Notes under the pieces: generated by a model
Told to the model about the DNA's origin: nothing
The model's input: the letters and a program-made list of their open reading frames with translations, nothing else
Databases searched by the model: none
Program-made: the position numbers and the translations under genes
Source: CBDDKS01 sp965230335
GTDB lineage: Bacteria; Pseudomonadota; Gammaproteobacteria; Enterobacterales; Kangiellaceae
Length of the DNA: 64,000 nucleotides
Direction: 5' to 3'
Assembly: GCA_965230335.1 (NCBI GenBank)
Contig: CBDDKS010000006.1
Coordinates: forward strand, 2,480,001-2,544,000
In this document: piece after piece, positions 8,972 through 17,664 of the stretch
Layout of the letters: each line of letters begins with the position of its first letter
How positions within the stretch are numbered: position 1 is the first letter of the stretch

Positions 8972-9544
8972 ATGTCTATTCCAAATCTTATCATAGCAGC
9001 CAATGGTTCGGTTCCCACCAATAATTTAAGGCCTCACAATTGCCATGAAGCGGTTTTGGGTTGGATACTTCAAGCTAAATATCCTTCTCTTAGAAATGTG
9101 GATCCCTTGTCTCAAGGTGTGGAAAAAGCCTGGTTGACCCTTCGTTCAATTACCGAGCGTTTTGGTGGTGCGAATCCTAAGCAGCTCACGGGTGATTGGG
9201 TTGCGAGGAACCTGTATAAAGGTGTTGTATTCAAAATTATGCCGCCGATTAGAAGTAACACTTTTTCGGTAGGTGATATCATATTTATGGGAGCACGTAA
9301 CAACCCTCATCACTCAATGGTGGTTGTAGAAGTTGCCGGTGGACAGGCTCTGGCTCGTGGTTTCAATAACGCAGGTGCATTTGGAGGGCCTTTTATGGCT
9401 TGGGATAGAGAGCTGCGAAATCTTGCAGATATTGAGCGTTGGGATACGGCAGGAAATTTTAAAGGAAACAACGGACCTTGTCCGCTACATGTTATTCGTT
9501 ATGATCAGGTCGCACGAAACATCCCTGACGATATGAATTTCTAG
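8972..9544 (+). CDS. Putative NlpC/P60-like cysteine hydrolase, candidate T6SS effector
   Basis: This 190-residue protein has the classical order of papain-fold amidases: Cys24 in NCHEAVLGW at the start of a predicted helix, then VGDIIFMG, His113/His114 in NPHHSMVVVEV, and a polar residue (Asn132/Asn133) in RGFNNAG. That is consistent with a peptidase or amidase of the NlpC/P60-CHAP group, but I cannot name a subfamily. No signal peptide is seen. A GGAG site lies five bases before ATG 8972. A gene for a small exported protein follows 292 bases later, the arrangement expected of a periplasm-acting effector with its immunity protein. Toxin role is inferred from context; a house-keeping enzyme is not excluded. 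Confidence 0.7.
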   Translation: MSIPNLIIAANGSVPTNNLRPHNCHEAVLGWILQAKYPSLRNVDPLSQGVEKAWLTLRSITERFGGANPKQLTGDWVARNLYKGVVFKIMPPIRSNTFSVGDIIFMGARNNPHHSMVVVEVAGGQALARGFNNAGAFGGPFMAWDRELRNLADIERWDTAGNFKGNNGPCPLHVIRYDQVARNIPDDMNF

Positions 9545-9654
9545 GACATCAAAAAAGTTGTTTGTAGCATCGAGTGGCAATGTTTATTGCCCTTGAATTT
9601 GTATTGCTAACATTTTCCAACAATAGTGGGCTCTCTGATTGTTAAAGTTGTATC

Positions 9655-9704
9655 AGATATTGACTATTGTTTCTGTCAGAGCTTGTTGATAAGCTGGCTG
9701 TCCC
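9655..9704 (+). repeat. Diverged trailer repeat, copy C
   Basis: It shares an exact 16-mer and about 50 alignable bases with 8773-8820. It also shares the 13-mer GTTGATAAGCTGG (9685-9697) with 7350-7362 behind the first hydrolase gene. Three gene 3' flanks in this block therefore carry related sequence. Confidence 0.75.
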
Positions 9705-9836
9705 ATTTTGTTGTGAAGTGTAATGTAAAAATTAGATATGATGATCTTTTATCGCCTAACTACTGCCATTCAATATAAATTCTGGTACACTACCCCAATT
9801 CGTGAAATTAACGGTTACATTTAAGGAAGTATAATA

Positions 9837-10175
9837 ATGAAGTATGTACTTTGTTTGATTTTTTTAATATTCAGTTTATCTGCAGCTGTCAAGAGTGTTG
9901 ATTCTGGAGTAGCGATTGAAATAAAGAAGATGTATTTCTATTCAACGGGAGAGACTAATCCTGATTTTAAAGGAATGGTACAAATTGATTTTGGAACTAT
10001 ACCTTGGACAACTAATACAAATTGTAATACTCGATATGTAATGGTTAGAGGAGAAGATAGTCATATCATTTCAGCGCTTCTATCTGCACAAGCTAGAAAT
10101 GAGCCGGTTCGAATTTATACAGAAGACAGTATTAACAATTCTGGTGGTTGTGTACTAAGAGCAATCGGCCTTTAA
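9837..10175 (+). CDS. Small exported protein with two cysteines, candidate periplasmic immunity protein
   Basis: The 112-residue product begins with a clear Sec signal peptide (MKYVLCLIFLIFSLSAA, cleavage probably near residue 17-20). The mature part of about 92 residues has two cysteines, C63 and C105, that could form one disulfide. The alternating hydrophobic pattern (GMVQIDFGTI, RYVMV, PVRIYTED, CVLRAIGL) suggests a small all-beta fold. I do not recognise the family with confidence. A periplasmic partner that neutralises the hydrolase encoded at 8972 would fit, since such effectors attack the wall from the periplasm. An AGGA ribosome site lies about nine bases before the ATG. Confidence 0.72.
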   Translation: MKYVLCLIFLIFSLSAAVKSVDSGVAIEIKKMYFYSTGETNPDFKGMVQIDFGTIPWTTNTNCNTRYVMVRGEDSHIISALLSAQARNEPVRIYTEDSINNSGGCVLRAIGL

Positions 10176-10486
10176 AAAAATAGACACATACGGTTACTTT
10201 GTATTTTGCTTTGCTAAAACACACAGTAGCCCTTAACGTTAAAATAATTCATTATACCGAATGATCGTAGTTAGACGTTTTCCACTTACCTGATAATACA
10301 GAAACTGTTTGTCTCAATATTAAACTATTATTCTAAATAACGCTTACTAATTATTTTTTCTATACGCAATATTTAAACATCATATATAAAATGGTCGATA
10401 ATGAGCATCTCCTGGAAGTTTTTTTTATTTTGACGTGTTGAATTGAGTCATAAAAAGTATTCAAGTTATCAACAATATCTTACAGT
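10176..10486. other. Intergenic gap between convergent genes
   Basis: 311 AT-rich bases lie between the small exported protein gene and the convergent DUF1631-like gene. I see no coding signal, RNA gene or clear intrinsic terminator. Confidence 0.6.
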
Positions 10487-12361
10487 TCAAATCTGATTTT
10501 TATCTTTATGAGCCTGACGTTGTTCAATGACTAAAGATTGTAAAGCCTGGTTAAAATCTTTCCCTTGTTTGACTAATTTTAGTTTTTCGGTTGCGAATAA
10601 TTCAATTAAATCATTTTCAAAAGGATCCAGGCGGCGTTGTCCCTGATTGTCGATAAAAATATATTTGCTGGTTGTTGTCGATATAATATTTAAAATCAGT
10701 TCCTGTTTTTCTTTATTAGGCGTCATGTAACTGACAACGGCACCGGGCAAAAGAGATTCAACTTCTTTTTTGGCTTTTAGGCGACGTTTAGATAGTTTTT
10801 CTTCTTCTTTTCTGGCTACCTCAAGAGCTTTTTGTTTTTCTTCTTCCAGTTTTTTACGTTTTTGCTCTTGTAGTTCGCGTTCTTCTTTAATTTTCTCTCG
10901 GATTAATGCGCGTGCTTCTTCTTCGGCAGCCATTTTTCTGGCTTGATCAGCCGCTGCTTCTTTTTCTATTTGTGAAAGATGTTTTTCTAAAAATTCAACG
11001 CGTTGTGTTAATGTGTTGTCTAAATACTCAGTCAGTTCTTCCCAGTAGTCATGGGTTTCTATGGGAACAATAGGTAGGTGTTTTAATGAAAACCCAGGTG
11101 ACTCAGTGTTAAACTCTGCAACCAAAGTACCCGACAGGTTAACAAATACAAGCCATTTTCCTGTGTAATCTCTGGGTATTAACTGACAACGAAATCTTTT
11201 ACCTGATTGAATTAAATAATACCAGTCATCATCTGTTAACAGTTCTTCGTTATATTCATTATCAATCAGATCAAAGTTATTTTTGTTGATATGGCTGGTT
11301 TCCAGAATATCCGTTGCCGATATAATAGTGTGTAAGTCCAAACGTTCACCTTGTCTCTTTTTAATATGTAATTCTTCCAGCTCATAGAAAAAATGTTGCA
11401 AGGCTGTTGAGTCGGGTAGTAGTTTTTCTAAGTCAGTGTATAAACGTTTTAAAGCACTGGGGACTTTTTTATCATATTCATCCACATAGTTGGTGTAATC
11501 TGTTGACATGATGCTCCATATTAATATTTCTGAATCTTCGATGGCTTGATGCCATTTTTGTCCTACAGGTCCTGTTTCCATAAATATTTTTTTTAAATGA
11601 GGGCTCATAAAGTTTTCTAAAAACTCTATAAGAAACACAGGGAATTCTATGCCTTCTATTTTACTGGCAATATAGTCAGCAATGAAAGTTTCTGCTTTGG
11701 TTTCTCTTTCTACTTTTCGTTTGTGTTCAATAATTTTTTTTAATCGTGAGGTTCGATATTGATGAAACACATTTTCAAGAGAAAGAATGCGATTGGTTGC
11801 CTGTTCATAGAGTCTGGGTGAGCTGGCTTTTTGGTTTAATTGAGACAATACCAAACGTATGCCTTCCAATAATTTTTTGGCTAAATCACCACTACGATGA
11901 TCCCAGCATTCAGACAGCATGAGTAATTTTGACAAGGTGATTTTTGCAGGATGCTGTTTGACTTGTAAAAATTCTGGTGAATGTACCGACAGTTGTGCCC
12001 AGCTGAGTGCTAATAGTTGCATTAAGCGTTGCATTTCTTCGTGCTGTTCTGAGAGTCCGTTGAGAAACTGTAAACTGAGCTCACTTAATTGCAGGCTGCT
12101 TTTAATTTGAGGGGGAATTAAATAATCACCTCTTTTGGGCAAATATTGATAAATGGTGGATATAATTTCATAGCGATGTAATGCAGACTGCGATGGTTGA
12201 ACAGCAGACATACTGTCTTTATATATTTTTTGAAGAATTTTTAAAACATCCTGAGCAGACAGCTTTGTTTGGTATTCGCTTTGACGTTTATCATGCTCTT
12301 GAAACAGCCGCTGTTCTAATTCACGGTTCTTTCGGCTTTTTTCAAAAATATTTTTATTCAT
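10487..12361 (-). CDS. DUF1631-like protein with coiled coil and PilZ-like domains
   Basis: A 624-residue cytoplasmic protein without signal peptide. The helical N-terminal half is followed by a beta-rich block (about 375-425: DDWYYLIQSGKRFRCQLIP, GKWLVFVNLSG). A long charged coiled coil comes next (about 470-540, rich in EEEARALIREKIKEER-type heptads). A second beta-rich block (about 545-590: LLPGAVVSYM, KYIFIDNQGQRRLDPF) leads to a helical tail. The repeated pattern of changing surface charge followed by 'FVN/FIDN.G' resembles the DUF1631 family of gammaproteobacteria, whose C-terminus is PilZ-like. No biochemical function is established for it. It is divergent from mreB. Confidence 0.65.
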   Translation of the reverse strand: MNKNIFEKSRKNRELEQRLFQEHDKRQSEYQTKLSAQDVLKILQKIYKDSMSAVQPSQSALHRYEIISTIYQYLPKRGDYLIPPQIKSSLQLSELSLQFLNGLSEQHEEMQRLMQLLALSWAQLSVHSPEFLQVKQHPAKITLSKLLMLSECWDHRSGDLAKKLLEGIRLVLSQLNQKASSPRLYEQATNRILSLENVFHQYRTSRLKKIIEHKRKVERETKAETFIADYIASKIEGIEFPVFLIEFLENFMSPHLKKIFMETGPVGQKWHQAIEDSEILIWSIMSTDYTNYVDEYDKKVPSALKRLYTDLEKLLPDSTALQHFFYELEELHIKKRQGERLDLHTIISATDILETSHINKNNFDLIDNEYNEELLTDDDWYYLIQSGKRFRCQLIPRDYTGKWLVFVNLSGTLVAEFNTESPGFSLKHLPIVPIETHDYWEELTEYLDNTLTQRVEFLEKHLSQIEKEAAADQARKMAAEEEARALIREKIKEERELQEQKRKKLEEEKQKALEVARKEEEKLSKRRLKAKKEVESLLPGAVVSYMTPNKEKQELILNIISTTTSKYIFIDNQGQRRLDPFENDLIELFATEKLKLVKQGKDFNQALQSLVIEQRQAHKDKNQI

Positions 12362-12903
12362 ACGGTTTTTTTAAAATGAGCAGATAATCCCAAACTTTTT
12401 TAAGGGAGGGTAAAACAACAGGGGTAGGCCCTAGCTTTTATCCTGCTATATAGTATAAAACATTCTTGAATAATTGCTCCCTAAGTGATTCATTAATGAT
12501 GATAAATTGAGAATAGAAGGAGGCAGGCAGGTCGTCTATTTGATGATTTATTCAGATAGTTTATATTCTGGACTTTACTGTTTTACATACTTGATTCATT
12601 TGCTCTAGAAGAGAAAATATCAGATATAAAAAATATTTTATCTCATAAAATGATTATTTGTAGTGTGAATTTGATTTGTTTCAATATTGATGAGAGAAAT
12701 GATGCAATAAATCACTAGTCGTCAGCACAGCTTAACGGTATGATGCATTCAGCTTTTAAAGCATATTCAGAGCTATTTTATGCCTTTTTACTGATAGGTT
12801 TGATTCAATATAGCTGATATATCATGAAATATGCATCTTTGGCTATCTTGAGTATATAATGGTGCCTATTTGCCAATAACTATAAGGTTTTATTAAAGAA
12901 ATT
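12362..12903. promoter_or_regulatory. Divergent intergenic region upstream of mreB
   Basis: 542 bases separate the divergent DUF1631-like gene and mreB. A TATAAT hexamer at 12855-12860, 44 bases before the mreB start, is a plausible -10 element, but no good -35 lies at the standard spacing. I see no open frame of note, no RNA gene and no repeat array. The length leaves room for several regulatory sites. Confidence 0.35.
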
Positions 12904-13947
12904 ATGTTTAAAAAGATTCGAGGCCTGTTTTCAACTGATTTATCCATAGATTTAGGTACTGCAAATACATTGATTTATGTCAGAGAAAAGGGAATTGTAC
13001 TCAATGAACCTTCTGTTGTTGCGATACGTAGAGAAAGGAATGGCAATAAAACCCTGGCAGCAGTTGGACAACAGGCTAAAGTCATGTTGGGAAGAACACC
13101 TGGTAATATAGAAGCCATACGCCCGATGAAAGATGGCGTGATTGCTGATTTTGAAGTGACAGAAAAAATGCTACAGGAATTTATCAGAAAAGTGCATGAC
13201 AGCAGCTTTTTTATGCGACCCAGCCCCAGGGTTTTGGTGTGTGTACCTTGTGGTTCAACACAGGTTGAGCGACGAGCTATTCGTGAATCTGCCTATGGCG
13301 CAGGTGCCAGAGAAGTCTACTTAATTGAAGAACCTATGGCAGCCGCTGTTGGATCAGGTATGCCTGTGGGAGAGGCACGAGGTTCTATGGTCGTTGATAT
13401 TGGTGGCGGCACCACTGAGATTGCTATCTTGTCATTAAATGGTGTTGTGCATTCGGAATCTGTGAGAGTGGGTGGAGACCGATTCGATGAAGCCATTATT
13501 GAATATGTACGTCGTAATTACGGTACGATTATTGGTGAAAGTACAGCAGAGCGTATCAAGCACGAGATTGGTATGGCCTATCCCAGTACAGAAATTATGG
13601 AAGTGGATGTCCGGGGGCGAAATCTGGCTGAAGGTGTGCCAAGAAGTTTCACGATCAATAGTAACGAAGTGCTTGAATCTTTAAGGGATCCTTTATCAGG
13701 TATTATTAGGGCCGTTAAATCAGTTTTAGAACAATCTCCCCCGGAATTGGCAGCAGATATTTCAGAAAGAGGCATCGTGTTAACGGGTGGTGGGGCACTC
13801 ATTCGTGGTATTGACCGTTTGTTTATGGAAGAAACAGGATTGCCCGTTGTTATTGCAGACGATCCACTGACCTGTGTCGCAAGAGGTGGTGGAAAAGTGC
13901 TGGAAACCATAGAAATACACGGTGGCGATTTATTCTCTCACGATTAA
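12904..13947 (+). CDS. mreB: MreB, actin-like cell-shape protein
   Basis: MreB polymerises under the inner membrane and guides lateral wall synthesis in rod-shaped cells. The 347 residues match the family length. Actin-fold nucleotide motifs are intact: SIDLGTANTLIYV (phosphate 1), VVDIGGGTTEIAIL (phosphate 2), and VLTGGGALIRGID (adenosine site). An N-terminal amphipathic MFKKIRGLF can serve as membrane anchor. It heads the mreBCD cluster. A hairpin begins at its stop codon, so transcription of mreC and mreD may be attenuated relative to mreB. Confidence 0.98.
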   Translation: MFKKIRGLFSTDLSIDLGTANTLIYVREKGIVLNEPSVVAIRRERNGNKTLAAVGQQAKVMLGRTPGNIEAIRPMKDGVIADFEVTEKMLQEFIRKVHDSSFFMRPSPRVLVCVPCGSTQVERRAIRESAYGAGAREVYLIEEPMAAAVGSGMPVGEARGSMVVDIGGGTTEIAILSLNGVVHSESVRVGGDRFDEAIIEYVRRNYGTIIGESTAERIKHEIGMAYPSTEIMEVDVRGRNLAEGVPRSFTINSNEVLESLRDPLSGIIRAVKSVLEQSPPELAADISERGIVLTGGGALIRGIDRLFMEETGLPVVIADDPLTCVARGGGKVLETIEIHGGDLFSHD

Positions 13948-13976
13948 AGTTGGGTTAAATTAACTCAACTTTTTAC
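13946..13976 (+). terminator. Hairpin with T-run between mreB and mreC (attenuator)
   Basis: AAAGTTGGGTT (13946-13956) pairs with AACTCAACTTT (13962-13972), with one G-T pair and a 5-base loop, and is followed by T residues. It overlaps the mreB stop codon. It may act as a partial intrinsic terminator lowering downstream expression. Confidence 0.65.
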
Positions 13977-13995
13977 TTTGACGGGAGACTGAACC

Positions 13996-14925
13996 ATTAA
14001 ACCTCTTTTTCTTTCCGGAACATCCTATTTAACACGCTTATTCATTGTGGGAGTGTTGTCGGCTGTTTTAATGTTTTTTGATTCCAGTTTCAGTCCTGTT
14101 CGAAATGTTTTTGCAACGGTTGCAGCGCCTTTATTTTATATTGTCGATTTACCCAAACAACTCATGGTATGGGGTGGAGCTCGTATTCAATCACGTGAAG
14201 TATTGTTTAGAGAGAATCAATCATTAAAAAATGAAGTATTTATTTTGAAAGGGCAATTGCAGACCTTGATTAATATGAAGGTTGAAAATGAAGAGTTACT
14301 GAATCTTTTAGGGACAGAACAAAAAATAGAAGGGCGTAAACTGGTTGCTGAAATTATTCAGGTTGCAACCGATCCTTTTACTCACGAAATTGTTATTAAT
14401 AAAGGTGCTTTAGATGGTGTGTATAAAGGTCAGGCAGTGGTTGATGCTTATGGTGTGATGGGACAGGTTATTCGGGTTACACCTTTAACGAGTCGTGTGT
14501 TGCTCATTACAGATACACGTCATTCTATACCTATACGTTCTGAACGCAGTGGTGAAAGAGCTGTAGCTTATGGTCGTGGTGATGATTTAAATGTGATTAG
14601 TCTACAGTATGTACGCAGTACAGCAGATTTTCAGGAAGGTGATGTATTGTTGAGTTCAGGCATTGGAGAGCGTTTTCCAAGTGGTTATCCGGTTGCAGTG
14701 GTAGAACGTATTAAAACTAACTCAGATTCTGCTTATATGTTGGTTGAAGCAACAACCATTGCTCATTTATCCCGTTCTGGTCAGGTGTTGTTAATTTGGC
14801 CGGAAAGTTTACCTGAGCCAACAGAGCTTCTTCATCAGGATGAACCAAAAAGTGATGAAATAGATTTAGATGAGACGCAGTCAATAGATTTAGAAAACCA
14901 GGAGGAATCACACGATGAATCCTGA
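13996..14925 (+). CDS. mreC: MreC, cell-shape periplasmic scaffold, apparent AUU start
   Basis: MreC is a bitopic inner-membrane protein that links MreB to penicillin-binding proteins in the periplasm. I place the start at ATT 13996: translation from there gives (I/M)KPLFLSGTSYLTRLFIV, the usual MreC N-terminus, and a GGGAG ribosome site lies eight bases upstream. The frame closes upstream at TGA 13990, and no ATG, GTG or TTG occurs before GTG 14047, which would cut the cytoplasmic segment and part of the membrane helix. A coiled coil (about 70-100) and the beta-barrel MreC domain (about 120-270) follow. Total length 309 residues with an acidic C-terminal tail. It overlaps mreD by 11 bases. 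Confidence 0.9.
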   Translation: MKPLFLSGTSYLTRLFIVGVLSAVLMFFDSSFSPVRNVFATVAAPLFYIVDLPKQLMVWGGARIQSREVLFRENQSLKNEVFILKGQLQTLINMKVENEELLNLLGTEQKIEGRKLVAEIIQVATDPFTHEIVINKGALDGVYKGQAVVDAYGVMGQVIRVTPLTSRVLLITDTRHSIPIRSERSGERAVAYGRGDDLNVISLQYVRSTADFQEGDVLLSSGIGERFPSGYPVAVVERIKTNSDSAYMLVEATTIAHLSRSGQVLLIWPESLPEPTELLHQDEPKSDEIDLDETQSIDLENQEESHDES

Positions 14926-15403
14926 TGCCCGACATAACTATCGTGTTATTTTAATCACTTTTATTTTAGCCATTTTATTGGATATTTTTCCTTTGCCGGA
15001 TAATTTGGTGTTTTTTAAACCTGAATGGCTGACGTTAACCTTGATTTATTGGATAGTCGCTTTACCCCAGAGAGTGGGTATTTTTACAGCGTGGTTTCTG
15101 GGGTTATTTGTTGATGTGATTCAAAATACACATTTGGGATTACATGGTATCAGTTTTGCGGTGACTGCCTACTTTTGTTTGATTTTATACAAACGTATTC
15201 GTTTGTTTCCGAGAGTGAAGCAGGCATTGGTGGTTGCCATGTTAATCGGTGTGTATCTACTCATTCGATTATGGCTAAAAACCATGACACAACCCGTAGA
15301 TCGCCATTTTGGCTATTGGATTCCTATGGCGACTTCTGCCTTAATGTGGCCATGGTTGTACATATTATTAAGAGATGTCCGGCGAAAATATCGAGTGAAT
15401 TAA
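14915..15403 (+). CDS. mreD: MreD, cell-shape membrane protein
   Basis: A 162-residue polytopic protein with about five membrane helices, matching MreD in size and in blocks such as WLTLTLIYWIVALPQRVGIFTAWFLGLFVDV and LGLHGISFAV. MreD works with MreC and RodA in the elongasome. The start lies within the end of mreC, behind an AGGAGGAA site, indicating translational coupling. Confidence 0.93.
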   Translation: MNPDARHNYRVILITFILAILLDIFPLPDNLVFFKPEWLTLTLIYWIVALPQRVGIFTAWFLGLFVDVIQNTHLGLHGISFAVTAYFCLILYKRIRLFPRVKQALVVAMLIGVYLLIRLWLKTMTQPVDRHFGYWIPMATSALMWPWLYILLRDVRRKYRVN

Positions 15404-15469
15404 AAGAAAATAGCTGAATCAAGAGACAGCTGTTGAATTAAATAGACGGTCGTTGAATAAGAGAAAGTT

Positions 15470-16078
15470 ATGTCACGTGGTTTTAAAAAAATCTGTTTGG
15501 CCTCACAGTCACCCAGGCGGCAAATGCTGTTACAGCAGATAGGCGTTGATTTTGAAGTATTCGTTCCTGATATTGATGAAACGCCCGATGGCAACGAATT
15601 GCCCGAAGATTATGTCCAGCGTATTGCTCGTCAAAAAGCAGAATCAGTCTGGTTTCATCAGGATTATCATCGAAACTATCCGGTCGTTGCTGCCGATACA
15701 GCCATCGTTATAGATAATACCATATTGGGAAAACCCAATAATGAGCAGGATGCTAAAGATATGCTACAGTCTTTATCAGGAAGACAACATCAGGTTTTGT
15801 CTGGTACAGTGGTAGGATACGATGCACAGTTTGATGATAGACTCAGTCACAATCAGGTTTTTTTTCGTCAATTAACCACCGAAGAAATTAACCATTACTC
15901 TACTATTGGTGAAGGTCGAGATAAAGCAGGCGGTTACGCGATACAAGGATTGGCTGCCAGCTTTATTGAAAGAATAGAAGGTAATTATTCCAGTATTATG
16001 GGGTTGCCTTTATTTGAAGTCAGTCAATTATTAAGTTTATACCAAGTGAGTTTTTGGTTAACACAAAATAATCAGTAA
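15470..16078 (+). CDS. maf: Maf/YhdE family nucleoside triphosphate pyrophosphatase
   Basis: Maf proteins hydrolyse non-canonical or canonical NTPs (dTTP/UTP type for YhdE) to monophosphates and are linked to septum control. The 202-residue protein has the signature LASQSPRRQMLLQQIGV near the N-terminus. It also has the conserved EDYV.RIARQKAE, VVAADTAIVID, LGKP and DKAGGYAIQG.AA.FIERIEGNYSSIMGLPL blocks. It lies between mreD and rng, the normal gammaproteobacterial order. The gap in front contains short degenerate repeats (15405-15465). Confidence 0.95.
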   Translation: MSRGFKKICLASQSPRRQMLLQQIGVDFEVFVPDIDETPDGNELPEDYVQRIARQKAESVWFHQDYHRNYPVVAADTAIVIDNTILGKPNNEQDAKDMLQSLSGRQHQVLSGTVVGYDAQFDDRLSHNQVFFRQLTTEEINHYSTIGEGRDKAGGYAIQGLAASFIERIEGNYSSIMGLPLFEVSQLLSLYQVSFWLTQNNQ

Positions 16079-16115
16079 ATGAGTCAGAGGCGTTTCGTTA
16101 TTCGGGTGTCAATCA

Positions 16116-17624
16116 ATGAGTGAAGAAATATTAATCAATATCAGTCCCCAGGAAACCCGGGTTGCCGTTGTTGAAAATGGCATGTTGCAAGAGCTCATGA
16201 TAGAAAGGAATAAAAATAAAGGGTTGGTGGGTAATATTTATTTGGGAAAAGTAGTTAGAGTATTGCCAGGCATGCAGGCAGCTTTTGTGGATATTGGCTT
16301 ATCAAAAAGTGCTTTTTTACATGCATCGGATATTCTTGAAGTTAAAAATATTCAAAATGAAGCTGAGAATATAGATGAGAGTATTTCAGTGAATCAGGAG
16401 AATGATGCTGCAAAAGAATCCATACCTGATATTACGCAGTTATTAAAAGAAGGGCAAGATGTTACTGTACAGGTCATAAAAGATGAATTAGGCACCAAAG
16501 GAGCAAGGTTAAGTACACAAATTACCTTACCCAGTCGTTATTTGGTTTTGTTACCTGATCATGAGCATATTGGTGTATCACAACGAATAGATAATGAAGA
16601 GGAAAGACAGCGTCTTAAAATCATATTATCCAATGTAGAAAATCTATCATCCGGTTTTATCGTCAGAACAGCGGCAGAAGGTACCGATGAAGAGGCTTTA
16701 CTTCATGATATTGGTTTTCTGAAAAAAACCTGGAATAAAGTACAAAGGAAAATACAGTCACAAACTGCGCCATCACTGTTATATGAAGATTTAAATTTGG
16801 AATTACGTGTGATTCGCGATCTGTTAGAAACAAAGATAGAGAAAATCCGGGTCGATTTGGAAAGTGCTTATCATTTGATGCTTGATTTTGCTTCAGAGTT
16901 TATGCCAAAAATAAAAGATAGGATTGAGTTTTATCAAGGGCGTCGACCATTATTTGATGTTTACAATATCGATGATGAAATTGAAAAAGCGTTAAATCGT
17001 CAGGTTCCTCTAAAATCTGGCGGTTATTTAATTATTGATCAAACAGAAGCCATGACAACCATAGACGTTAATACGGGTGGTTTTGTGGGATATCGGAATT
17101 TAGAAGAAACCATATTTAAAACCAATCTGGAAGCAGCCGTTGCTTTAGCCAGGCAGCTGCGCTTAAGAAATTTAGGCGGTATTATTATTATTGATTTTAT
17201 TGATATGGAAGAAGAAGAACATAAACGACAAGTGATTCGTGCTTTGGAAAAAGCATTGGAGCAGGATAATGTCAAAAATAATATTTCTGAGGTTTCTGAG
17301 TTAGGATTGGTGCAAATGACACGGAAACGAATTCGTGAAAGCCTGGAACGACTGCTATGTGAATATTGTCCAACATGTCAGGGGCGAGGGATGATTCGAA
17401 CCGTTGAAACGGTTTGTTATGATATCTTTCGTGAAATTTTACGCTCAGCACGTGCGTTCGATGCTCAAAAATTACTAGTGCTGGCTTCTCAGGAGGTGGT
17501 TGACAGTTTACTTTACGATGAAGCCAATAGTGTTGCTGAATTAGAAGAAGTGATAAAAACACCCATTCGTTTTCAAGTTGAGCACTTATACAGTCAAGAG
17601 CAATTTGATGTTGTTTTTATTTAA
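16116..17624 (+). CDS. rng: Ribonuclease G
   Basis: RNase G trims the 5' end of 16S rRNA and takes part in mRNA decay. The 502 residues resemble E. coli RNase G (489) rather than RNase E, as there is no long C-terminal scaffold. An S1-type RNA-binding domain (about 35-125) carries a 30-residue acidic insertion (about 75-110). The catalytic region has the DVNTGGF aspartate and IIIIDFIDME block. The zinc-link CPTC is at about 410-413 (CEYCPTCQGRGM). It follows maf and precedes yhdP, as in many relatives. Confidence 0.97.
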   Translation: MSEEILINISPQETRVAVVENGMLQELMIERNKNKGLVGNIYLGKVVRVLPGMQAAFVDIGLSKSAFLHASDILEVKNIQNEAENIDESISVNQENDAAKESIPDITQLLKEGQDVTVQVIKDELGTKGARLSTQITLPSRYLVLLPDHEHIGVSQRIDNEEERQRLKIILSNVENLSSGFIVRTAAEGTDEEALLHDIGFLKKTWNKVQRKIQSQTAPSLLYEDLNLELRVIRDLLETKIEKIRVDLESAYHLMLDFASEFMPKIKDRIEFYQGRRPLFDVYNIDDEIEKALNRQVPLKSGGYLIIDQTEAMTTIDVNTGGFVGYRNLEETIFKTNLEAAVALARQLRLRNLGGIIIIDFIDMEEEEHKRQVIRALEKALEQDNVKNNISEVSELGLVQMTRKRIRESLERLLCEYCPTCQGRGMIRTVETVCYDIFREILRSARAFDAQKLLVLASQEVVDSLLYDEANSVAELEEVIKTPIRFQVEHLYSQEQFDVVFI

Positions 17625-17664
17625 GAAATAAACGGTTTTACATAAGCAGTTAACTGGTCATTTT

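Noticed and set aside
11919..12110. Cys-rich open frame on the plus strand inside the DUF1631-like gene
   Set aside because: It is an antisense shadow of a long well-formed gene.
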